From contig NC_044979.1 of assembly GCF_008728515.1 (NCBI RefSeq), positions 173,510,037 to 173,574,036 of the forward strand: a DNA stretch of 64,000 bases, in the 5' to 3' direction. Made by a program: the position numbers and the translations under genes. The DNA comes from Papio anubis. Lineage: Eukaryota > Chordata > Mammalia > Primates > Cercopithecidae. The notes beneath the pieces are model-generated. The model saw only the letters and a program-made list of their open reading frames with translations. It searched no databases and was not told the origin of the DNA. Of the stretch, positions 55,862 to 64,000 are shown piece by piece (position 1 is the first letter of the stretch; each line of letters opens with the position of its first letter).

Positions 55862-56628
55862 GCATTAGTTTCCCAGGGTTGCTATAAAAATGGACACAAC
55901 TTGAGGGGCTTAAAAACAATAGAAAGGCTGGGCACAGTGGCTCACACCTACAATCCCAGCACTTCGGAGGCTGAGGTGGGCAGATCAGAAGGTCAATAGA
56001 CAGAGACCATTCTGGCCAACATGGTTAAACCCCATCTCTACTAAAAATACAAAAATTAGCTGGGCGTGGTGGTGTGTGCCTGTAATCCCAGCTACTTGTA
56101 GGGCTGAGGCAGGAGAATCGCTTGAACCAGGGAGTCAGAGGTTGCAGTGTGCCAAGATAGGGCCACTGCACTCTAGCCTGGCGACAGAGCAAGACTCCAT
56201 CTCAAAAAGAAAACAAAACAAACAAAACCAATAGAAATGTACTCTCTTACACTTCTGGAGGCCAGAAGTAAAAAATTCAAGGGGTCCTCAGGGCCATATT
56301 CCCTCTGAATGCTCTAGGGAGAGTCCTTTCTTGCCTCTTCTGCTGCTGGCATTGCCAGCCATCCTGGGTATTCATCAGCTTGTTGCTGCATCATTCCAGC
56401 CTCTGCCTGGGTTATTATTTGGGCTTCTTCCCTGTGCATTTCCAAATCTCTCTTGTAAGAAAGTCATTTGATTTAGGACTCATCCTCATTTAGTCTGACT
56501 GCATTATATTGTATCGGCAAAGGCCATATTTCCAAATAAGGTCACATTTATAGGTACTCCATGGAGATTAGAACTTGGCCATATCTTTCTGGGTGACACC
56601 ATTCCACCCACAGCAGTCAGTAGCTAGG
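55862..56628 (-). mobile_element. MLT1 LTR, antisense, split by an Alu
   Basis: 'gcattagtttcccagggttgctataaaaatgg' starts it. After the Alu it goes on with 'cttctggaggccagaagtaaaa', 'atattccctctgaatgctctagggagagtcc', 'cctctgcctgggttattatttgggc' and 'cacatttataggtactccatgg'. An MLT1-type solo LTR or the outer LTR of a broken element. Confidence 0.87.
55926..56228 (+). mobile_element. Alu (AluS-like), full length
   Basis: Sense dimer inside the MLT1 LTR. Perfect 9-bp duplications caatagaaa flank it (55917-55925, 56229-56237). Therefore it is younger than the LTR. Confidence 0.93.
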
Positions 56629-57159
56629 ATGTATGAGGCACTGTGCTTCCCCACACCACAGAAGTCCTTTTGTCCCTGTCAATCACTTGCCATCTGTCTC
56701 TGGTGGTGGCAATGTTGTGGCTGAGTCAGATTGCTGGTGGTAGGGTTGCCATTCACTTGTCTTCATCATGTAGTTCACTCTCCCATGCGTTTTTGTGTCT
56801 TTTCCTCCTCTTTCTTCTTTATTTTCCCACCAATTCTCCTCATCTACCTGATTTTACCAGTAGAAGCTAATCATGATGCACTTTCCTTTATGATAAAGAT
56901 GCTCACCCCATTCACCAAGCATGATATCTGACTCTTTGGATCTTCTTGGTGGTATTCGTTTGCTGCCCATTGCCTGGGAGCACCCTGGTAATTGCAGAAG
57001 ACATTTTCCTCTAAGTGCTTAAATGCTGGCAGTCCTTAGGGGAATCTGAGGCTTCCATAAAACTGGACTTCCGATGACAAAGCCATGCTACATTAATAGC
57101 TCTAGAGATTTGCAGTTGGGATGGCTTATCTTTCAGATGCCATCATCTTGGCTCTTAAT
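56629..57159. other. Sequence between two antisense MLT1 pieces
   Basis: About 530 bp with no recognised motif. As it lies between two MLT1 LTR fragments of the same orientation, it could be what is left of an internal region. I cannot show this. Confidence 0.3.
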
Positions 57160-57345
57160 TTATTTGTGAACAATATCCTTTCGGGAGCTGTATCCTCCAA
57201 CCTCTGCCTGCACTATCACATGGGCTTCTTCCCTGTGTGTCTCCAGATCTCCCTCTTATAATTCATTGGATTTAGAGCTCACCCTAATTTAGTCTGACCT
57301 CATTTTGATTATATCTGCAAAGGTCATATCTTTTACCTGAAGGTA
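57160..57345 (-). mobile_element. MLT1 LTR fragment, antisense
   Basis: 'cctgcactatcacatgggcttcttccctgtgtgtctccagatctccc', then 'ttcattggatttagagctcaccctaatttagtctgacctca', matches the antisense MLT1 pattern and resembles 56420-56540. Confidence 0.75.
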
Positions 57346-57441
57346 ACAGATAGTAAGAACTTACGGGCATCACCTAAGAGTGGGGAGTGAACAATCACAC
57401 CCTGGGAGGAAAGAAAAATGCAGGACCCAGAAACCTTTTAA

Positions 57442-57739
57442 AATTTTATTTATTTATTTGAGACACAGTCTCGCTCTGTTGCCCAAAGTGGAGTGCAATG
57501 GTATGATCTCAGCTCACTGCAACCTCTGCCTTCCGGGTTCAAGTGATTCTCCTGCCTCAGCCTCCCCAGTAGCTGGGATTACAAGCATGCACTACCATGC
57601 CTGGCTAATTTTTGTATTTTTAGTAGAGACAGGGTTCTACCATGTTGGCCAGGCTGGTCTCGAACTCCTGACCTCATGATCCACCCGCCTCGGCCTCCTA
57701 AAGTGTTGGGATTACAGGCTTGAGCCACCACACCCGGCC
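57442..57739 (-). mobile_element. Alu (AluS-like), full length, antisense
   Basis: T-rich tail, right arm, linker and complete left arm ending 'cacacccggcc'. The duplications cagaaaccttttaa (57428-57441) and caggaaaccttttaa (57740-57754) flank it. Confidence 0.95.
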
Positions 57740-57754
57740 CAGGAAACCTTTTAA

Positions 57755-58289
57755 TTAGACAATGTAGTCGAGGTCTGTGGGAAGAGGCAGAAGGGATAGG
57801 ATTGCCCCCACCCTCTGTCAATGTTCAAGAGCCTGAAAACCCCATCTTGCTGTAACCCTGATGTTGCTAAGTCACTGCTCAAGCAGAAATACAGAATGTC
57901 AATACCAGAGCAAAGACAGACTCTTGAGCGGCGTTCTGTTGGTGGAACCAAGGGCTTTAGTTGGAGCTACAAAAGTGGCATAAGTATACAGAGGAGTCTA
58001 GACAGTAAGCCTGGGTAAGCCAGGCAATGACCCGCAGAAAGTCAATTATTGATCCCAGCCGTGTGTGGAATTGTGTGTTTGGAGGGGAAAGATGTGATCT
58101 GATTGTTTTCAGGCTTTCCACCAGTTAGTGTTTCCCATGAAACCTGGAGGTTCATGGACGTGGTCTTTTGGGGTTCCCTGGGTCTTTTTGTGCCCTTGTA
58201 AAATATTGATAGGTAAGTTTTCTACAGGAATGCTGCTGTTGTCTATCTTGCTTAAGATTGCCACCTTCCTCTGCCTCTGAAATCTCCGT
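57755..58289. other. Unassigned sequence
   Basis: Nothing recognised. Confidence 0.4.
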
Positions 58290-58455
58290 ACCACTTCTGT
58301 GCTTTATTTTCCTCCTAAACATAATCATTTTCAAATATACTACATATTTACTCATGAATCTTGTTGATTACATCCTCCTCCTTAGGACGTGAGCTCCACG
58401 AGGACAAGGGATCTTGTCTGTTCCATTCACTGCTGTGTCTCCTGTAAATGAGACG
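58290..58455 (+). mobile_element. L2 LINE fragment
   Basis: 'ggacgtgagctccacgaggacaagggatcttgtctgttccattcactgctgtgtctcctg' follows the L2 3' pattern 'tgtgagctccttgagggcagggac...tctgttttgttcactgctgtatcccc'. Confidence 0.75.
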
Positions 58456-59644
58456 CATGGCCCCTGGGCCATCCCGGCTTCCTCATCCTTCAACCTTCAA
58501 CCTGCACATGCTTGTTATTATGTGGGGTGTGATTTTACTAGAGGGAACCATTTGATGTTGCACATATAAGGGATTTGTAAAATGGGAATAGCAATAGTAT
58601 TGAGCCAATGTGGCTGTTGTAAATGAGTACCTGTAAAAAAAACCCAAAAAACCCAGAAGCAGCGTGACCTAGAATGAGTGCTTGGCAGTGTCAGCCCACT
58701 CACCAAGACCCTCTGATGGTGCTCGCTCAAGCTCTGGTGCTCTGCTGCTGAAAGGAATCCATGTGTTTGGGTTTCCACCAAGCTGAAATCTTAATTAGCA
58801 TAATATGTAAAATTTTGTCAGTGTTCAGTTTTTGCTCCCCTCCCGCCCCCCATCCCCGTTTGTATTTCCTTAACTTTTGGTACTTGGTCATTGTTTCTCT
58901 GTTAGGGAAACTACTAATAGGACGGAAAAAAATGCTAAAAATCTTTCAGGGAAGGGGGAATGATCATGCTTACTTCAACAACTTGCATTTTTAAAGATTT
59001 ATGCATACATCTGGTTTTGTTTTCTTTAAAATTATCCTCGGCTTTATAAATGCCTATACTTAATCCAATTGAAATATCAATGTTTCATGGTCTTCCATAA
59101 TTGCATCATGACCTCAAACACTCAGTCAGTCCACTCACTAATTTAACTGTTTATGTCTGGCCATCCAGGCAGACCCATGCCCTTGGTACGTGAGCGTGCT
59201 TATGCATAAGGTTAGCATTAATAGGCATTAGATGCTTTCAGCTTTGCTATATGTTGTAAAACTAATAATGATTTGCCAAAATGAGTAGGAATCTACAATT
59301 ATTTTATGGTTGAAAATTTGAAAAAAAACTTGTATTGGCTTTCACTGACACTATGTGATTAGAAAAAAAAAAAAAGGTGATTTAAGAAGAAAATTGATTA
59401 ACACAGATGTTTTATTATGGCCTCTGATTTCCATGGAGAAGGGATATTGATATATTACTTATTTGTTAATCGCCAAGTCCTTAGTGATTAAATGATGCAA
59501 AAAAGGATTGTGGCAAATTGGATTTCAAAACAGAGCTGTTGCTCTTTTAAGACCCAAAGATTGACTGAGCCATGACTTGCCAAGGTGTTTGGAGCAAAGT
59601 AGATGTTTATTCAATTACTTAACTCAACAAATAATTATGTGCTA
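58456..59644. other. Unassigned AT-rich sequence
   Basis: Nothing recognised. Confidence 0.4.
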
Positions 59645-59965
59645 GTTTTATTCCTGGCATATTGTGTACACATGGCTGTTTGCCATCCAAGAGGGTATAT
59701 AGTACATTTGGGAGTTATTATCATGTAGGTCAAGTTGGAAATGTAAAGTGAATGAACATGTCTTGGGAGATAATGCAGAATGAAGAGAAGACACTGCCGT
59801 CTTTGGATGGGCAGACCAGCTCACAAAGAAGATGGAGGAAATGATAGAAAAGAACACCAGGAGAAAGTGTGGTCTTGTAGACCAAGGGAAGAGGGAGTTC
59901 ACAAAGGAAGAAACAGTCAGAAGCATCACATGCCACAGTGAGGGTCAAGTGAGAGTCAGTTGCTA
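59645..59965 (+). mobile_element. Ancient mammalian repeat, unresolved
   Basis: 'aacaccaggagaaagtgtggtcttgtagaccaagggaagaggg', then 'cacagtgagggtcaagtgagagt', resembles a common old repeat ('ccaggagagtgtggtgtc...gaagccaag...gaggtcaagtaagatgag'). The name is not certain. Confidence 0.45.
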
Positions 59966-60187
59966 TATTGCTGTATTTGTTACTTTGCAATAAGGAGGGC
60001 TGAGTAAGCTACAGTGAGTTATTTGGGTTGAAGATGCCAAACTTGAGGTCAGTTGTTGGAAAAAGGAATAAAACTCTGTGTCCCATCTGAGCAGCCAAAT
60101 GTGCCTTTGCCATGGAAGCACCTCCTGCTCCCTCAACTGTCTGTTATGCAGCCAGAATACAATTAAGTGTATGACTGAGATATGCAC

Positions 60188-60400
60188 AGGATTTCTCAAC
60201 CATGGCACAGTTGACATTTGAGACCCAATACTTCTTTGTGATAGGGTATGTCCTGTGCATTGTAGGAGGTTTAGCTGCATCCCTAGTCTTTGGGGGCCAG
60301 GACCACCACTACTGCCCCAAAGTTGTGACATCCAAAAATTTCTCCCAGCAGGGCCAAATGTCCCCTGGGGGGCAAAACTGCCCCAGGTGAGAGTCTGTTC
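60188..60400 (-). mobile_element. MER5A-like hAT MITE, antisense
   Basis: 'ggatttctcaaccatggcacagttgacatttgagacccaatacttctttgtgatagggtatgtcctgtgcattgtaggaggtttagctgcatcccta', then 'caaatgtcccctggggggcaaaactgcccc', is the reverse MER5A pattern. Near full length. Open frames here are shadows. Confidence 0.88.
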
Positions 60401-61089
60401 TAGATATGTAGCCAGGGAGCTCAAGCTGCTTCTTTTGAAATGCTCATCAGGATAGAGGTGCAGAACAAGCAGATTTTAGATGGAAACTGTCTCAGCCAGA
60501 AAACTGGCTAAGAAAAGGTGTGTACGGTGATGAAAGCCAAATAACCAATTATTTGGCTTTAATTATTTAAGCAAAGTTTATTTCACCTGAAGCAATGAAG
60601 GAATTGTCTCTAGAAGGTCAACACAAAACTGTAAAAGTCAATAATAAAAGATCTCCTAGTCACATACACACACCCTCATAAACTAAACATGAGGAAGCAA
60701 GAGCTCATGGTGATGGTGGTTTGTTTTGGGCATGTGGTGAGCAGGACCCTCCACCTCTCTGATAATAGTGCTCTTTGGTCCTCAGTAGTTGATGACAATA
60801 CCAGCTCAAGTCATATAATTTTTTCTCTGCCTCATCTCTGCCTTCTACAGAGCAAAACTTCAGGTGGTCCTAGTTTTAAAGGTAGAGTAATATTTTTCCC
60901 CCGTCCCCCTTTTGTTCCCCATTTGGTTTGTTTTTCTGCTTTCTAGAATCTGGAGGGCATTCCTGGCCCTTAGCAGACTTATTTTCCCCTTTTCTCTTGC
61001 TTAATCTAATAAGGTGATAGCATGCATAAACCATGCAGCGAAAATTTTCCTCTCCTACAGAGTGTGTGGCTGTGACTTAGGATTTGTGT
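60401..61089. other. Unassigned sequence
   Basis: Nothing recognised. Confidence 0.4.
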
Positions 61090-61825
61090 GGTTCACTTAG
61101 CCAGTCAACAAACAGTGGCTGCAACTCTGCTACCTGTTAGCACTGTGCTTTCACAGGTGAGACAGGTCCATGCTCTAGACAAAACAGTTGATTGCCATTT
61201 TTCATTTGAACAAGTTTTGTTCAACTTGGGGGTAGAGACAATAAACAAGTCAAATGTAAATTTAAAAGACAAAATAAATACACATTATAATCATTCTCTG
61301 GCAGAAAAAAAGTGAAGTCCTGTGATAGGAATTGAGATGCAGTAAGACTAGAGGTCTGATTTAGCTAAGATGGTCAGGAGGAAGAGATAAGGAGAAAACA
61401 CTGAAGGGTGAGTTCCAGCCAATGATTTAAAGAGCTGGAGGAAGGTTGAGAACCTCCCAAGAGCAGAAAGCAGAAAGGAAAGTAGTTTGCAGAGCATGGA
61501 GTTGAGTGGTCGGGAAGGAGACTAGGGAGAGAGGCAGGTGCTAGATCACAAAGGCCTTGTTGCATTTGAGTTTTAGTCCCAGCAATAAAGAAAAGACGCT
61601 GATAGGTATAGGGTGGAGATAGAAGTTTCTAGATTATCATTTTGCCTGTTGTGTGGAAGGGAAAGGGTAGGGACAGAAAGACCACCCTTTGGTGGTCCAT
61701 CCAAAGGTGGGGAGGCCATTGGATTAACCCAGCGAGTGGATGGGAACGTGGCAGAGGGCAGTGGGAGTGGAGAGAGTAACTGAGTTGAGATGCCCGTTGG
61801 GTGCAGAACAGATGGGATGTGCTAG

Positions 61826-62394
61826 GAAGAAGGATGGCTCCTGAAGATGTCCAAGCCTAATCCTCAGAACCCGTGAATATGTTATTTTACATGACAAGAG
61901 GAACTTTACAGATGTGATTAAGGGAACACACCTTGAGATTTGAGATTATCCTAGATTATTTTAGTGGGTCCAGTCTAAGCACACGATCCCTTAAAGGTAG
62001 AGAATCATCTTTCCCAGCTGAATCAGAGAGATGAGACAGAAGAAGAGTTTCAAAGCATGAGACTGACTTGCCCCACCCTTGTTGGCTTTGAAGATGGAGG
62101 AAAGGTGCTGTGAGCCACAGAATGTGGGTGGCCCCTGGACACTGGGAAATGATTTCAGCTGGCAGCCAGTGAGGAAGTGAGATCTCAGTCCTACAGCTGC
62201 AAGAAGACGATTCTGCCACTAACCTGAAAGAGCAAGGAAACGGACTTTGCTTTAAAGCCTTCAGAAGGGAGCATGGCACTGCCAACACCTTGGCTTTAGC
62301 CCAGTGAGACTCATGCCAGACTTATAACACATTTCTGTTGTTTAAGCTGCAAGTTTGTGCCAATTTGTTACAGCAGCAACAGGAAACTAATACA
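61826..62394 (+). mobile_element. MLT1 LTR, solo
   Basis: 'gatgtccaagcctaatcctcagaacccgtgaatatgttatttta', 'gaactttacagatgtgattaaggg', 'gagattatcctagattattttagtgggtccagtctaa', 'gccaacacc', 'ttctgttgtttaagctgcaagtttgtg' and 'tttgttacagcagcaacaggaaactaatacac' mark a full sense MLT1. Confidence 0.92.
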
Positions 62395-62671
62395 CTGGGC
62401 TTGGTGACTGAGTGGATATGGAGGAGGGGAAGAACACAGGGTGGACTCCTAGATCAGCCAGAGGGCAATTAATCTACATACCAAGGTGAGACAACTCAGG
62501 GAGAAATGGACTATGGAGGGTGGAAACCAGACAGACGTTTTGGTCATATTAAATCTGAAATGTCTATAAGACATTTAAGTGTAGGTACCAGCAGGCAATT
62601 GACTATGTAAGTCTAGGGTTCAGAAGAGGAGTCTGAGGTAGCGATGACTTTCTGGACTAGAAGAAGACAGA

Positions 62672-62943
62672 TCCAAGGCAGGAGGATCACTTGAGCCCAG
62701 GAATTTGATACCAGCCTGGGCAACATGATGAGACCCCATCTCTACCAAAATAATAGTAATAATAATAGTAATAATAAGAAGCTGTGTGTAGTGGTGTGCA
62801 CTTGTAGTCCCAGTTCCTCAGGAGGCTGAGGTGGGAGGATTGCTTGAGTTCAGGAGTTTGAGGCTGCAGTGAGCTGTGATCACACCACTGCACTCCAGCC
62901 TGGGTGGCAGAGTGAGACTGTCTCTAAAAAATAAAGAAAGAAG
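62672..62943 (+). mobile_element. AluJ-like, 5'-truncated
   Basis: Starts within the left arm ('ccaaggcaggaggatcacttgagccc'). The linker has grown into a (TAATAA)n run (about 62749-62778). The right arm has 'gaggctgcagtgagctgtgatcacac', an AluJ-type sequence. Confidence 0.9.
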
Positions 62944-63387
62944 ACAGGTGACAACATGCAACATGGAACTAACTGAGTGGATGTAAGAAGTGAGTGTGAC
63001 TGGAGAAGCAAGACTAAGTCCAAATCCAAGACACCACAGTATGCGAGGTTGGGTGGAAAAGGAGGAGGACATGGCATAGGGGAAGGAGAAAACCAGGACA
63101 GAACAGCATCACAAGGGCCAGGAGCCAGGCATGGGTTGCAAGGAGGATGTGGGCAGCTGAGGACAGGTGGAAGGATGACAGAGAGGTGCCATGAATTTGG
63201 CAATGTTGAGTGGATCCTGGTCCTTGGTAAGTCTGCATTAGTAGGGTGGCAAGGATGGAAGCCAGATGGGACTAGGATGAGGAGGCAGGGGTGAGGCAAT
63301 TAAATTCAGACAACTTGTTCACTAGAAATAGAAGTGGAGAATGGATCTAGAATGGGCGAGGAGTGAAGAGATGGCTTTTAAAGATGG

Positions 63388-64000
63388 ATCAAAGAACAAA
63401 GCTGGGGTGTCACATTACCTTTCAAATTTATTACAAAACTGTAGTAACCAAAACACTATGGTGCTGGTACAAAAACAGACACATGGACCAGTGGAGCAGA
63501 ATAGAGAACCCAGATATAAATCCACCCATTGCAACCAACTCATCTTCAACAAAGGCATCAAGAATTTACAACGGGGAAAGGACAGTCTCTTCTATAAGTG
63601 GTGCTGGGAAAACTAGATATCCATATACCAAAGAATGAAAATAGCCCCCTATCTCTCATCACACACAGAAATCAAATCAAAATAGATTGCAGAGTTGAAT
63701 CTTAGACCTGAAACTATGAAACTACTAGAAGAAAACACTGGGGAACCATACCCCACGACATTGGTCTTAGCAAATATTTCTTGTGTAAGTTCTCAAAAGA
63801 ACAGGCAACCAAGCAAAAATAGACAATTGGAATTACATTAAGCTAAAAAGCTTCTGCACCACACAGAAAACAACAAAATGAATAGACAACCCAGATAGAG
63901 AGGAAATCTTTGCAATCTATCTTACAAGTGACTAATAACCTGAATATATAAGGAACTCAAACAACTAAACAGCAAAATAAAAATTTTTCATTTTTAAAAA
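63388..64000 (+). mobile_element. L1 ORF2 segment running off the window
   Basis: Sense L1 ORF2: 'attacaaaactgtagtaaccaaaacactatggtgctggtacaaaaacag', 'aatagagaacccagatataaatcca', 'acaaaggcatcaagaatttacaacgggg', 'tagacctgaaactatgaaactactagaag', 'aggcaaccaagcaaaaatagacaattgg' and 'aaaagcttctgcac'. Stops break the frame. The element continues or ends in A-rich text at about 63985-64000, so its 3' part is not visible. It resembles L1MA/L1PB age. Confidence 0.88.

Larger units (their letters stand above)
61090..63335 (+). mobile_element. Ancient mammalian repeat block with nested insertions
   Basis: Three pieces (61090-61825, 62395-62671, 62944-63335) follow the order of one old repeat. The first has 'gcactgtgctttcacagg' and 'gtgctagatcacaaaggccttgttgcatttgag'. 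The second has 'ttggtcatattaaatctgaaatgtctataagacatttaagtg'. The third has 'atgacagagaggtgccatgaatttggcaatg' and 'ggatggaagccagatgggac'. The MLT1 LTR and the Alu between them came later. The family name is not resolved (possibly L2-related, antisense). Confidence 0.45.

Noticed and set aside
1..64000. Bacterial-type systems (operons, defence islands, phage or plasmid genes)
   Set aside because: The density of Alu, L1, MIR, L2 and MaLR sequence and the lack of long coding frames show primate nuclear DNA. No such system is present.

Overview
This window is nuclear DNA from a catarrhine primate, most likely human. The call rests on the repeats: dimeric Alu elements of J, S and Y type, L1PA-type LINE insertions, THE1/MST and MLT1 LTRs of the ERVL-MaLR group, a MER5-type hAT element, and worn MIR and L2 copies. 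Microsatellites arise from Alu and LTR tails, as is usual in primates. I found no exon, RNA gene, CpG island or operon-like layout that I could defend as a functional gene. Almost every open frame is a shadow of a repeat or of a low-complexity tract. The window is best read as intergenic or deep-intronic DNA.

Layout. 1-6.8 kb: old unassigned sequence with MIRs and Alus. 6.8-9.1 kb: an LTR-internal-LTR MaLR provirus. 10.2-12.2 kb: MLT1 LTR, L1M 3' end and Alu. 13.3-13.8 kb: MLT1 LTR. 17.3-17.6 kb: Alu with a homopurine tail. 18.4-21.1 kb: a cluster of short local duplications in both orientations. 21.4-24.5 kb: L1M, Alus, an L1-containing retrocopy and a templated insertion. 25-29.6 kb: a Z-DNA-prone repeat, MLT1 LTRs and L2, with a patch of L2 copied into an LTR. 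31.4-36.6 kb: a 5'-inverted L1PA, MST and THE1 LTRs, and an antisense L1PA. 38-41.9 kb: Alus, an L1 fragment and an ERVL-like LTR with an AT-repeat expansion. 41.9-46 kb: mostly unassigned, somewhat GC-richer. 46.1-49.1 kb: an ERVL-like LTR carrying about 660 bp of hexanucleotide-like repeat, then a compound AT and TGG/TGA repeat. 50-57.7 kb: Alus, including an over-long one, MaLR LTRs, and a MER5A with a telomere-like insert. 59.6-64 kb: an old repeat block split by an MLT1 LTR and an Alu, then an L1 ORF2 segment that runs off the window edge.

The most interesting content is rearrangement history, not genes. Three independent patches (18.45/20.20 kb inverted, 20.42/21.04 kb direct, 28.01/29.38 kb direct) are short copies of DNA 0.6-1.7 kb away, each about 94% identical to its source. 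A fourth, at 24.38 kb, is a perfect 56-bp inverted copy of DNA about 0.5 kb away, set between 17-bp direct repeats. Together they suggest repeated template switching or templated repair in this region. Repeat family names come from recognition of consensus features; no database search was run.
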